From Welwitschia mirabilis (taxonomy: Eukaryota > Gnetophyta > Gnetopsida > Welwitschiales), in the NCBI GenBank assembly GCA_051453625.1, contig JBOZIK010000001.1:154276068-154316352 (forward strand): a stretch of DNA of 40,285 nt, written 5' to 3'. A program made the position numbers and the translations under genes. This document shows, one piece after another, positions 21,209-33,239 of the stretch (the stretch's first letter is position 1; every line of letters starts with the position of its first letter). The notes under the pieces are model-generated. The model was given only the letters and a program-made list of their open reading frames with translations, did no database searches and was not told the origin of the DNA.

Positions 21209-23291
21209 TGCTTCAAGACTCTCTTAGATAAGTCCTTTAAAGGAAAACCAATATTAAGAGAAATATCTTATATCACCTTGTTATGGATGCTTGACTTAAA
21301 TTCATTGTTATTATATAAGAGGTGGAATTTCTTAGTATTATCCCAATAGTTAAAGATGTCCTTTTTGTTAAGGCAATTAATTAATTAAGTTATCTCAAAG
21401 TCTATCCTCAGATTTTCTACTATTTGTTATAACATTACATTCTTACATGTCATCACATTACTACATATTACAATATTTTTTTAGATGATATATTCATCTC
21501 AAAATATTAAAGTTCTAAATTTGTTTAACCTAGTCTAACATAAGATTATCTAGTTTCTAATAACTATATCTAAATAATCTTATGAAAGTCGCTTTTACAA
21601 CATTCACATGTGGACTCATTTTCACTATCATTATTAGAAGTAGACATGTGTTTTGCCTCTTCTTATTGAAGTCCCTACCTATTTTTATAGATCTAGTAAT
21701 ATAATATTTTTCATTCTAAAGCAACATAACCTCTTTTACTACATCTTCTTCATACACTCTTCTTATCTTATAAGCTTTTGATGAAATTTGTCCTAAATAT
21801 TCTTCTTACTACCACTACATTGGTAATACTTTCCATCTTGTTACTTGTTATAAAAGGTGATTTGTACTTGGTAATATTATATTTTATGCCACTTCATCTA
21901 TGAGTAACATACTAGTTATCAGTATCAGTTCGGATTTAACTCATATTATTAAGATATATAGCATTTAACATTTCATATTTAGATAATTTTGTGATAACTT
22001 GATTATTGATAAGTATGAGTTAAGAGCTTTAATGAGAAATTCCCAAGTAATATAGTGTTACTTGTAGTATTTATTGAGGGTATTTTTTTTATTTCTTATA
22101 GCTCATTGATTAATTATAGGACTTTGATACAAGACTATTCATTCTATTTAATGGATAGATAAACTCCATCTTGGATCTTTTACAAAAGGATGCTTTAAAC
22201 ATCTCTATAATTTTCTATGTATTGTTATGCTTTTGTATCATTTTTTGATGATGTTTATTTGGAAGTATAAGAATGGAAAAAGGTAGAATCTCATCAATAG
22301 TCATCCATCAAGCAATTGAATATACATTAGAGGGTGAATAATTATTCTCTTCTAAATGTCTTATGTATAATTAAGTAGATCTGTTTATTAGAATGAGTCA
22401 ATTATACCTTTTCGTTTACTTTAACTTTCTATCTAAAATGATACTAGCTTTAAATTTGGCAAACATTATTGTTGACACTCTATGTATCATCCAAAAGTTA
22501 AATTAGAAATAAGAAGTAAAGATCAATGTCTTAGCTTACATTAGTCACTATTCTTCCCAAAGTATTTCCACTTAACAAGGAATAAATCATAATTGATAAT
22601 ATGTGAGAAATGATGTCTAAGATATATTACTTAGTAAAATGTTCTCTTTTGAATACTAAAGAGATATATTTCACTTTTTAAAAAAAATTATCGTACCTAT
22701 TAATTAAAAATTTCTGAAGAGTTTAGCCATTTTTGTATTTATCTATTATTAGTGTTCTTAACTATTAAGTTGTTCATAGCCTTTTATAACTCTTATTAGT
22801 GGTGTAATTGTGTTAATTATATTACAATTCCTTAAGGAGACTCATTTTTTCCTTTACTTTCCAACCTGTTCCTTACATTAATTAATTCAATTTTGGCCTT
22901 TTCAAACTTGTCAATAATCATAAATAAAAATGTGTGTTTTTTATGCCTTCTTCAAATATTTTTCTAAGTTAAGATTTTGCTAAAGCTCTTAAATCTCATG
23001 TTTTTTTTAATTCTTAATCTTCTCCAATGCCAATACCTACATATTATGAAAATAATTCTCTATTGACATGTAAGCCCAAGATGTTATTCTACCACTTTAG
23101 ATGAAAACTCAATAGAAAAGATACTATTAAAAATGAAAAAGAAAATCTTATTATTAAACATGTGTTTTAAGTTCAAATATTTTTTCATATTCCATAATGA
23201 CTTAACTAATAATTTTATAACAATTACATCTTTAGGTTAGTATTTCCTAGAAATAAATTTTATTTTCTTTGATTTTATTTTTTAATAATAA

Positions 23292-23330
23292 TTATCATCA
23301 TCATCATCATCATAATCATCATCATTATTA
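23292..23330. repeat. (TCA)n microsatellite
   Basis: An imperfect ATC/TCA trinucleotide run, about 35 bp long, interrupted by 'taa'. Confidence 0.85.
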
Positions 23331-23739
23331 TTTGCTCTTTTTGAAATACAATGGATTACCTTTCCTTAGGTTTAAAAGTCTGAATACATCTTGTGGAACA
23401 TGAAGTATTACAACTAAGTACTAATTAATGTGATCTATCCATTAACTATTTTCAAAAACAATAATTTCCAAAACATTACATCTTTGAAGAAAAAGGTAAA
23501 TCCTTCCTCTAAACATGAGGCCTAGTATGTGAATAGATAATAACATTTAGTAGTATCCTATAAGATTAATATAAAAGACATCCTAAAGTTTCTTATTCTT
23601 ATGTAAGTATGTTATATAAAAGATGTTTGATACTTTTTTAAAAAAAAATTATTATTCAAATAAAGAGTGCTACACCTTAATAAATAATATTTAAGTAAAA
23701 TCTTAATATTTATTAGATTTAAAATATACTTAATATTAG

Positions 23740-24200
23740 GAAGAGATTTTTTCTAACTATAAAAGCAAAGGATAGGAGTCTTAAAATAAAAACTAGGGCC
23801 ATTAATTATAGTACCAAAAAATTATTTTTTAATAATATCTATAAGGAAAGTTTAAATTTGTAATCATTCACTAAGATTAAATTAAAAAATTTAAATAAGT
23901 TAAATGCTTTTAAAAGAAATAGTAAAAATAATGAACAAAACCTTCTCCTTTAAGAACTAAAAATGTTTTTTCATAAGACAAATAATTAAGTAAGCTTGAA
24001 TAAAGGAAATTATAAGAATCACCATTATCTCCTTAAACCAAAGTAATCAATCAATCATTAAGAAACAAGAATGTTATGGACATGTAACAAATCATTTAAT
24101 GTAGATCTTAAATGTTATAAAAGAAAATAAAAGAACTTATGATAGTAAAATCTCACCACCATTTAAATATGAATTATCTTATAATGTAATGTGGGAAATA
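23740..24200. repeat. Weak dispersed repeat shared with 36.1-36.6 kb
   Basis: Similar words occur in the same order in both places: 'tttgtaatcattc' / 'cttgtaatcattc', 'aagaaacaagaatgttat' / 'aagcaacaagaatcttat', and 'ctcaccaccatttaaatatg' / 'catcaccatctcttagag' regions. Family unknown; probably two old copies of one non-coding repeat. Confidence 0.35.
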
Positions 24201-25257
24201 GAAATCATGATAGAAAGAAAGAATCTAATACATCAGTCATCCAACCTGATAAAAATCTAATAAATCATTAAATAAATATAACTCAAATGACAAATAATAA
24301 AAATAGCATTTAAAAACTATTACAATGTAAGTAATCATAAATGCATCAATAATGAAAATAAAAATGCAAAGCTATGCATAAATCAAGTTCCATTAACTAA
24401 TAATGTAAATGCTCTAGTACATAAGATTTATATACAAAATATGTTCCTAGGATTTATAATCATTTTACCTAATAAAAAATTTTTTCCTACATGCTTACGA
24501 AAGGAGAAAAGGCCTTTAGAACCTCATGATTATTTAAGTCCTCATCATGATCAAAGAATTCATAATGGAATTAATGGATAAGAGGGGATGAAATAAAAAA
24601 CGTGGGAATGCATATCAAAATCAAGGAATACTATGGAATTTAAGATAAAAAATGTAATATTAAACCATTTAGATAATTTCTTATTTTATAGCATTAAACT
24701 TAGAATTGTACATTTAATTTTACTTGCTTGATAAGTAAGGTGCATCAAATATCAAATCAAAGCAAACTTGTGTAAACATTAAGATTAATTAAGTTAATAT
24801 TTATAGTAAATTTTTTAATTATTTATCCTTTTGCTAATTTTTACAAGCTCTATGGAGTTGAATTTTGTATGGTAGTTAGCCTTTAATGTGGCTTTTGCAA
24901 GATCCACGACTTTCCAAAATGATAACAATACTAGCCAAGTTAAAATTTAGACTTCTAGTTGAATTTCAAATGACATGTTATAACTTGATTAATAAATGTT
25001 GACTATTAGTACTTTGTAATAACTTTTTAGGAAATATTATGATGAAATCTTGATTGGTAAAAAAAAATTACAAAATGTGGTATATATAGCTATAAATTAA
25101 TTACTTTATTAAGGTTAATGTAATTAAAATTATAAAAATTAACCTATAACCAAAGAGTTCATAATATCATGGACAGGTAAATTTTCAAAAAATTACAATA
25201 CCTAGGAAAAAATTTAATCAATTTAAGGATAAATTAGGATTTTAATTTATAAATACA

Positions 25258-25400
25258 AAATTCTTTTTCTTTTTCTTTTTCTTTTTTTTTTTTTTTGATT
25301 GAAAGATTGTTATGAAGAATCGAATTCAAAACCATAAAGCGATGGTAGAACTACTCCATAATTAGGATATCTCCAAAGAGACTGAAATTCATGTTTTACT
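25258..25400 (-). mobile_element. Possible tRNA-derived SINE with A-rich tail
   Basis: On the plus strand a (CTTTTT)n/poly-T tract at 25258-25297 leads into 'gaagaatcgaattcaaaacc' near 25314. On the minus strand this gives a body with a B-box-like 'ggttttgaattcgattc' followed by an A-rich tail, the layout of a plant SINE. The A box is not clear and no flanking duplication was found, so a polypyrimidine tract beside unrelated DNA is the alternative. Confidence 0.3.
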
Positions 25401-26885
25401 AAAATCCCTTATTAAATTTTTTGTATATTAAGATGCTCCTAGATAAAAAGGACGAGATATAAGTATAGAAAATATAATATCCTATATTTCAAGATACCTA
25501 TAATAGTAGAATTAATATAATTTTAAAAGGCTAGAAAGATAATAAACTAATTATTTATCAATTTTAATAGTTTGAACGATATCTATCTTTAAGTATTTTT
25601 CTTTAGGAAGTTTGTCTAAATGATATTTAAGATTTATGTGTTCACTTATCTTCANNNACATAGAATTTTTTTAAATTATCTATTTTAATTAAAAAATCAT
25701 AAATAATAATATGAATAATAAAGAATATTATATTTGATAAGATTACCATACTATGTATGCTTTATTAACTTGTCATTTCATTATAATAAAGTTCTTATAG
25801 ATTATAATGATAAAATATTTAATAGCATTTTTGTAATAAAAGAGATACATGTCTCTAGATACATAATACATTAATTAAATAAATAATTATAAATGCACAT
25901 GTTTCTATACAATTTTTCTTATGTTGATGCATATTCTCTTTAATCCATTAAAATACCTATACAAGTTAGTATTCCAATTAGTTGGATGATCATTTTATAT
26001 TTAGAAAGTTATTAGTTTAAACCTTTGAATGTCTAATTAGCATATAATGAGTATATGGTTAAATTAAGCCCTTTACTTAGGTGATCATGATGGTTGTATG
26101 AAGGTACGATTACTAAAAGTTTTAACTTTGAATTGCTCCTATTGTTTTATTTAACTAGCCTTGAAAATTTTATGTACATATGATTTATTACTATTCTATG
26201 ATAATAATAAATGTAACAATAACTTATTCCTCTTGAATGCATTATTAAGATTTATGATTAATGTAGATAAATCATATATCTATGAAACTTTCCCTTAGTC
26301 ATAAACAATATGATTCATAATTTCTATAATTTTTCTTGTCTTATCTTGCATCGATTCATTTTGCTTTTTCTTCTATTATTTATGATATATCATTTTACCC
26401 TCAAGGGATAAATCTTAAATAAATTTTGTGAGTTTATTAAATAAGTGAATCCATGATATATAGTAAATAAATCAAGTTTTGATGTCCCAATTTTTTAACA
26501 ACCAAGATTTAAGTTTAAAATCTTAAATAATTTATGTTAATAGCCAATAGTTCCATAATTATTATTTTGTGCCTTGAATTTATTCATTTAATTGCTTATT
26601 TTAGCAAATGCCAATGAATATGGATTTGAAATTAAAATTATTTTGAATAAAGATTTTTATTTATTATTTTTAAATGTTATAGAAATTGCTATCATGTTAT
26701 GGAATATTTTATTATTACTGCTAATCTCTCATTTATTATTTGTTAATTATGGTAAGTATAACTATCATTTATTTATTTACCTAGTGGTTGGGCAAGGTAA
26801 CGGAATCCTCACCACTTAACCACCCTCCTTTATGATGTTTTATTTTTACATTCTTGTGATCTTTTACATTCCACCAAACCTCAAT

Positions 26886-26893
26886 TATAAATA
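26886..26893 (+). promoter_or_regulatory. TATA box, element C 5' LTR
   Basis: TATAAATA followed by a CCTCCTCCTC pyrimidine tract, about 410 bp into the LTR. The same arrangement is at 30903-30910 in the 3' LTR. This is the usual core promoter style of plant chromovirus LTRs. Confidence 0.7.
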
Positions 26894-27867
26894 GGACCCT
26901 CCTCCTCCTTTTTCCTTACTTTTGATTTTGGAACCCTTTGCTACCAAATCTTGGAGATTGAAAAAGCCTTGAAGCCTTGAAATCTTAATGAGATCTTGAG
27001 TTTCTTCTTAAATCGGTATGATTCTATGATTTCATTTCATACTTGTATGATTCTATGGCTTACTTTAATTTCTTTTATGATTTATGTACTTCATTTATTT
27101 CTTGGATGTTCTAATTAATTCTTGCATCTTTTACATGTTTCATGTAAATATTTTTTTTATACATAAAATATCTAAGTTATAATTTCTATTCCATGGTTAA
27201 AACTTTGTTAACTGACCAAATCATGCATATTTAGGGGCTAGGCCACTTGAAGGCTCCTATTATCCTAAGAGTGACTGTCAGAGTAATTAGGGTGATGTTT
27301 GTAACCTATCTAGTTGTGCATGACATGATGTCTTATGACTTCATGGGGTTATCCCACTTGAAGGATTCTTGTTAGTCATAAGAATAATTCTCTAGGCAAA
27401 TGGGTATTTATCACCCTTCTGACAGGGCATACTATTCATTGATCATTCTTGGTTTACTGAGATTTGGATGTTTGTGTCTTAATTATTGTATTTGATATGA
27501 GGTTTTAGTCATTTAATATTCTTGAGGATACCTTCTTAAGCATTAGAAACCCCTCACCTTAAACCTTACCATACATCATACTGGGAACTATAAAGGTATA
27601 ATTCTCATGCCATGCTTGTTATGCAGGAAATGCTTCAAGGAATGAAGCTTAGTGAAGTTTAATCTTGGTGTATACTATGGAATTTTCTCATTTCTAGAAA
27701 TAATTGCTTGGGAATTTCTGTAACTCTTAGAAGATTGTAATTGATTGTTTTTCTTGTAACCTTGCATTTGAAATTATCATTGTATTTAAGCCTTAAGTGG
27801 TGATATTTCACTGAATAAGGAATATTAGTTCTTCTATAATAGTGCTATCTTATTTTCAAGTTAATAA

Positions 27868-28594
27868 NNNNNNNNNNNNNNNNNNNNNNNNNNNNNNNNN
27901 NNNNNNNNNNNNNNNNNNNNNNNNNNNNNNNNNNNNNNNNNNNNNNNNNNNNNNNNNNNNNNNNNNNNNNNNNNNNNNNNNNNNNNNNNNNNNNNNNNNN
28001 NNNNNNNNNNNNNNNNNNNNNNNNNNNNNNNNNNNNNNNNNNNNNNNNNNNNNNNNNNNNNNNNNNNNNNNNNNNNNNNNNNNNNNNNNNNNNNNNNNNN
28101 NNNNNNNNNNNNNNNNNNNNNNNNNNNNNNNNNNNNNNNNNNNNNNNNNNNNNNNNNNNNNNNNNNNNNNNNNNNNNNNNNNNNNNNNNNNNNNNNNNNN
28201 NNNNNNNNNNNNNNNNNNNNNNNNNNNNNNNNNNNNNNNNNNNNNNNNNNNNNNNNNNNNNNNNNNNNNNNNNNNNNNNNNNNNNNNNNNNNNNNNNNNN
28301 NNNNNNNNNNNNNNNNNNNNNNNNNNNNNNNNNNNNNNNNNNNNNNNNNNNNNNNNNNNNNNNNNNNNNNNNNNNNNNNNNNNNNNNNNNNNNNNNNNNN
28401 NNNNNNNNNNNNNNNNNNNNNNNNNNNNNNNNNNNNNNNNNNNNNNNNNNNNNNNNNNNNNNNNNNNNNNNNNNNNNNNNNNNNNNNNNNNNNNNNNNNN
28501 NNNNNNNNNNNNNNNNNNNNNNNNNNNNNNNNNNNNNNNNNNNNNNNNNNNNNNNNNNNNNNNNNNNNNNNNNNNNNNNNNNNNNNNNNNNNNN
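27868..28594. other. Assembly gap, 727 N
   Basis: A sized gap within the 5' LTR. The 3' LTR has a gap in the equivalent place (31866-32060), so neither copy shows this part of the LTR in full. Open frames running through it are artefacts. Confidence 0.99.
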
Positions 28595-29941
28595 ATAAAG
28601 CATGCATCTATTAGATTTTTATTAAGAATCCTACTTATAGATAATTTAATATTTTTATGAAATGTTTAAATAATAGCATTAATTTCTGTTCATTCTCAAT
28701 TCAGTTTACTTCTACTATCAATTAAGCATAAATAATGTAGGGCTTATATTTTGAATAATCATTGATAAACTTAATTAATTTTTATGAGGATACTTGAATC
28801 TAAAATGCCCACATGGAATTGCATAGAAAATAAGGAAACCCAAGTATGAGCAGTCAGATTTGGCAAGGTTTTTCCTTAATGTATTTTCATAGATACTTTT
28901 TGCATAATAAAAGAAGAAGTAACAGGACAAATGGGGTTACAGAATTGTAACGATGATATTTCTTTTGCCATTTGCTCTTTTATCATTACATCAAGAAGGC
29001 ATAAGTAAATAAAAGAAATGGCTCGTTTAAAATTGAACTACCAATGTGTTATAATGATTTTCAACAATGCATGATTGATTTCCTTACAAGCCTGTATGTG
29101 TCCTTTTTCTTTCTTCTATGTGATCAAATTTCTCCCTAACCTCCATATTCCTCTCAACCACTTTTATTGCATTTTTGCCCATGCATCTTCACCATCAAAT
29201 TAAAATGTAGTTACCTTATACAATGTAATCTTGTTTGCGCATTATCTTCTTCTCTTTTACACCTTCTCATCTTGGTATTTTTCTTTCTCTTGTGCATCAT
29301 TATGTTGTCCCTTCTCAAGAAACATATTATTCTCCTTATTAGAATCAGTAATCATGTTTATATTTGTTAAAATATTAAATATTTTAAAAATTAATGTTTA
29401 GATAGTATTTTTATAAATATGAGATTAATACATACCCATTAGGGTGAATCCTAGGTGTTTTGATTCAAAAACATACTTTATTTTATCATTTTCAAATGTT
29501 TCTAATTACCATTTTGAATTCTTATTTTTTTTAAAAATGTAAAAATTCTTGAACATAACTTAACAATCATATTTTTATGGATCTTAGCTTAATTCATGGC
29601 CTTAAGGGTAAAAATTGGGTGTTTCTAATAAAAAGCACACTCTATCTTATCATTTTCTAACATTGCAAATCACTATTGCTATTTGATGAATGATCAATGT
29701 TAAATAGTCTAAATAACTTAAATAATTTTATTTAATGATTAAATTAAATTGCATCTTATACAATTAGATCATATCAAGATTAATCCTCTAGCTTTAGATT
29801 TAATTATATAGAGAGGTTTTATATTTTAGCTATCAGAGCGAGTTTGAATTTTTCAACTATAGAAATTTGGGGTATTACATTTTGGTACCAGAGTATCAAG
29901 TTAAAGAGTTTTAAATGTTAATATTTTGGGGTTTTACATTT

Positions 29942-29953
29942 TGGTATCAGAGC
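29942..29953 (+). other. Primer binding site of element C
   Basis: A perfect TGGTATCAGAGC, complementary to the 3' end of plant initiator-Met tRNA, three bases after the LTR end 'ttttaca'. It marks the start of the internal region and the plus-strand orientation. Confidence 0.9.
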
Positions 29954-29975
29954 TTAGGTTTTAAATTTACCAGAA

Positions 29976-30086
29976 ATAACTATGGTTAAGTTGACGAACT
30001 CACTAGGCGTAACTATTATTAAGTTGATGAACTCACTAGGTATAACTATTGTTAGATTTGCAAATTCACTTGGCTTAACTATTTAA
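29976..30086 (+). CDS. Leader mini-ORF made of three 11-residue repeats
   Basis: Three exact-length 33-bp units (29976-30008, 30009-30041, 30042-30074) follow the primer site. With the frame from ATG 29982 to TAA 30084-30086 they encode 34 residues built on a VTIVKLTNSLG-type unit (NSLG is kept in all three). No stop interrupts the units, though the surrounding DNA is full of stops. It lies upstream of gag, so it would be a uORF in the genomic RNA. Whether it is translated is unknown; a neutral tandem repeat of 33 bp is the alternative. Confidence 0.45.
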   Translation: MTMVKLTNSLGVTIIKLMNSLGITIVRFANSLGLTI

Positions 30087-30129
30087 CATGGGTTTATGAT
30101 ATGTATAGTTTGATTTCCATAAGATTATC

Positions 30130-30230
30130 TTGGCCCAAAAAAGAATAATAAACAAATCAACTGAAGCTACAACATTAGTAAAAGTAGTTAATAACTTAAC
30201 AGATGAACTTCAAGAGCAAAACAACAATAA
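30130..30230 (+). pseudogene. Element C gag N-terminal stub
   Basis: About 34 codons beginning at a TTG where ATG is expected, reading LAQKRIINKSTEATTLVKVV then NNLTDELQEQNNN, a basic start and short coiled segment like the beginning of Ty3/gypsy gag. It runs into the 74-N gap, and the remainder of gag is absent. Identification rests on position after primer site and leader plus composition. Confidence 0.5.
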
Positions 30231-30304
30231 NNNNNNNNNNNNNNNNNNNNNNNNNNNNNNNNNNNNNNNNNNNNNNNNNNNNNNNNNNNNNNNNNNNNNN
30301 NNNN
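30231..30304. other. Assembly gap, 74 N
   Basis: A sized gap exactly where about 4-5 kb of gag-pol would be expected in a complete chromovirus. The flanks jump from the start of gag to the end of pol. If the size estimate is right, the coding region is truly deleted; if wrong, it may be hidden here. Confidence 0.99.
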
Positions 30305-30354
30305 ATAAATGGAGAAGAATGATTAATTTATTTAATTTTTCTACCCAATAATTT

Positions 30355-30466
30355 GTTAAAGGAGCAACTTTATCATGGAAACAAGTAGAATTAGAGGAGT
30401 ATGAAGAGGTAAAATATTTTGCTAAATTCTAGTTTTGAGGAGAAAATCTTTTAAGAGGTGTAGAAA
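30355..30466 (+). pseudogene. Element C end of pol and polypurine tract
   Basis: Reads GATLSWKQVELEEYEEVKYF then, after two stops, GENLLRG just before the 3' LTR. This matches the tail of chromovirus integrase, where an 'A-T-W-x-x-x-x-L' block follows the chromodomain and a Gly/Glu/Asn-rich end meets the LTR. The purine-rich 'gaggagaaaa' (30437-30446) and 'aagaggtgtagaaa' (30453-30466) precede the LTR. Confidence 0.4.
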
Positions 30467-33239
30467 TGTTATGTTCCAAATTTTTAACAACCAAGATTTA
30501 AGTTTATAATATTTTTGATAAATAAGTTAAAAGAGAATGTGAAATTTTATAAGTCAAATATTTTATGTTAATAGCTAATAGTCCATAATTATTATTTTAT
30601 GCATTAGCTTTATTCATTTAATTACTCATTTTAGCAAATGCCATTGAATTATGGAATTATTTTGAATAAAGATGCTTAGTTATTATTTGTAAATGTTATA
30701 GAAATTGCTATCATATGATGAAGTATTTTATTATTACTGCTGATGTCTCATTTTATTATTTCTTAATTATGATAAGCATAATTGTCATTTACTTATTTAC
30801 CTAGTAGCCTAGAAAGGTAATAGAATCCCTACCACTTAGCCACCATCTTTTATGATGTTTTGTTTTATTCTCATAACTCTTCAAATTCTACCAAACCTTT
30901 ATTATAAATAGAACCCTCCTCCTCATTTTCCCTCACTTTCATTTTTGAAGAACCCTTTTCTACCAAATCTTGGAGCTTGGAAAAGCCTTAAAGCCTTGCA
31001 ATCTTCATGAAATCTTAAGTTTCTTCTTAAAAGTGATATGATTCTATCATTTTTCATTTCATTTTTATATAGTTATATGGTTTACTTTAATTTTACATAT
31101 GGTTTATGTTCTTCCATCTATTTCTTGAATGTTCTAATTGATTCCTGTATGTTTTACATGTCTCATGTAAATCTTTTTTTTTTTTACACATAAAATATCT
31201 TAGCTAGTATTTCTATTCCATGCTCAAAATTTCATTAAGTGACCAAATAATGTAGCTTTAGGGATTGGGCCATCTAAAGGGCTTCTATTAGCCATAGGAA
31301 TGGCTATTAAAGTAATCAAGGTGATGTTTGCAACTCGTCTAGTTATGCATAACATGATGCCTTGCAGCTTTAGGGGGTTATCCCCCCTAAAGGGCTCCTA
31401 TTGACCCTAAGAAAAATCTTATAGAAAAATGGGTATTTAACACCCTTTTGATAAGGCATACTATTCATTGATCATTCGTGGTTTACTAAGACTTGGATAT
31501 TTATATCTCGATTATTGTATTTAATATGAAGTTTTAGTCATTTGATATTTTTGAGGATCCCTTCTCAAGCATTGGAAACTACTCACCTTAAACCTTACCA
31601 TGGACCATGCTAGGAATTGTGAAGATGTAGTTCTCATGCCATGCCTATTATGCAGGAAATTCTTTGAGGAATGAAGTGGAGTGAAGTTTAAGATTGATCT
31701 TTAGTATGGAATTTTGTAATTTCTAGAAATAATTGCTTGGTAATTTTTGTAACTCTTTGAAGATTGTTATGTATTATTTTCCTTGTAATCTTGCATTTGA
31801 AATTATCATTGTATTTAAGTCTTAAGTGGTGATATTTCATTAAAGAAGGAATATTAGTTCTTGTANNNNNNNNNNNNNNNNNNNNNNNNNNNNNNNNNNN
31901 NNNNNNNNNNNNNNNNNNNNNNNNNNNNNNNNNNNNNNNNNNNNNNNNNNNNNNNNNNNNNNNNNNNNNNNNNNNNNNNNNNNNNNNNNNNNNNNNNNNN
32001 NNNNNNNNNNNNNNNNNNNNNNNNNNNNNNNNNNNNNNNNNNNNNNNNNNNNNNNNNNNNTTGATAGACTTGATTAATTTTTATGAGGATACTTGAACTT
32101 AAGATGTCCACACGGAATCACATAGGAAATAAGGAAATCCAAGTATGAGCAATCAAATTTGACAAGGTTTTTTCTTAATGTATTTTCATAGACATTTTTC
32201 CCATAATAAAAGAAGAAGTAAAAGGAAAAATGGGTTATAGAATTATAATGACGATATTTCTTTCTGCTGTTTGCTCTTTTACCATTACATCAAAAAGGCA
32301 CTCGCTAAATAAAAGAAATGATTCATTTAAAATTAAACTGCCAATGTATTATAATGAATTTCAATGATGCATGATTGATTTTCTTGCAAGCCTGCATATA
32401 TTCTTTTTCTTCCTTCTATGTGATCAAATTTCTTCCTAACCTCTATATTCCTCTTAGCTACTTTTATTGCATTTTTGCCCATGCATCTTCACCATAAAAT
32501 CTCAGATGTAGTTACCTACTACAATGAAATATTATTTTCACATTATCTTCCTCTTATTTACGCCTTCTTATCTCAGCATTTTTCTTTCTCTTGTGCATTA
32601 GTTGGTCATCCCTCTTTAAGAAATGTATTATTCTTCTTATCGGAATCATCAATTGTCTTTATGTTTGTTAAAAGTTTAAAGGTTTTAAAACATAAAATTT
32701 AGATAGTATTTTTATAAATATAAGCTTATTCCGTACCCTTTAGAATAAAACCTAGGTGTGTATAGTAAAAAATGTACTCCCTTTTATCATTTGTAGATGT
32801 TTCAAATTACTTTTCGAATTCTTATTTTTTGTAAAATGTAAAAATGACTTGAAAATAACTTGCCAATCATATTTTCATGGATCTAAGCTTAATCCATATC
32901 CTTAAGGGTAAAAATGGGGTGTTTTATAATTAAAAACACACTTTATTTTATTATTTTATAACATTTCAAATCACTATTATCATTTAATGAATGAACAACA
33001 TTAAATAGTGTAAATAACTTAAGTAATTTTATCTAATGATTAAAGTAAACTGCTTCTTATATAATTAGATTAGACAAAGATTAAGCCTTTAGCTTTAGAT
33101 TTAATTATATTACAAGATTTTATATTTTTGATATTAGGACGAGTTCAAATGTTTCAACTATAAAAGTTTGCGGTATTACATTTTGGTATTAGAGCATTAA
33201 AATTTAAGGATTGTTAATTGTAAAATTTTGAACATTACA
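30467..33239 (+). repeat. Element C, 3' LTR (gapped)
   Basis: Starts TGTTATGTTCC and ends AACATTACA. TATAAATA lies at 30903-30910; the internal direct repeat is at about 31262 and 31378; the embedded primer-site copy ('ttacattttggtattagagc') is at about 33175-33195. A 195-N gap at 31866-32060 corresponds to a longer stretch in the 5' LTR, so its size is probably underestimated. Confidence 0.85.
31866..32060. other. Assembly gap, 195 N
   Basis: Sized gap in the 3' LTR, positioned like the 727-N gap of the 5' LTR. Confidence 0.99.

Larger units (their letters stand above)
21209..26472. other. AT-rich intergenic DNA, decayed repeats
   Basis: No supportable gene. Minus-strand translation at about 21600-22900 shows scattered hydrophilic fragments that might be a very old gag relic, but no ordered family motifs. 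It holds an (ATC)n tract, a T-rich tail with a SINE-like body and a weak repeat shared with 36.1-36.6 kb, listed separately. A 3-N gap lies at 25655-25657. Confidence 0.45.
26478..29938 (+). repeat. Element C, 5' LTR (long, gapped)
   Basis: Aligns with 30467-33239 along its length. Contains TATAAATA at 26886-26893, an internal direct repeat ('ccacttgaagg' at about 27243 and 27353), a 727-N gap at 27868-28594, and near its end an embedded older LTR terminus plus primer-site copy (about 29870-29895). Nearly 3 kb lies after the TATA box, so the R/U5 part is unusually long. Confidence 0.85.

Noticed and set aside
21600-22900. Possible gag relic on the minus strand
   Set aside because: Scattered Lys/Ser/Glu-rich fragments without a CCHC knuckle, protease or RT motif; indistinguishable from AT-rich noise.
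23292-23330. CRISPR-like short repeats
   Set aside because: It is a plain trinucleotide microsatellite in plant DNA; there are no repeat-spacer units anywhere in the window.
27842-28660. Open frames of about 250-270 codons on both strands
   Set aside because: They consist almost wholly of N; the gap at 27868-28594 simply has no stops.
31854-32111. Open frames across 31861-32111
   Set aside because: They run through the 195-N gap in the 3' LTR and contain no real coding sequence.
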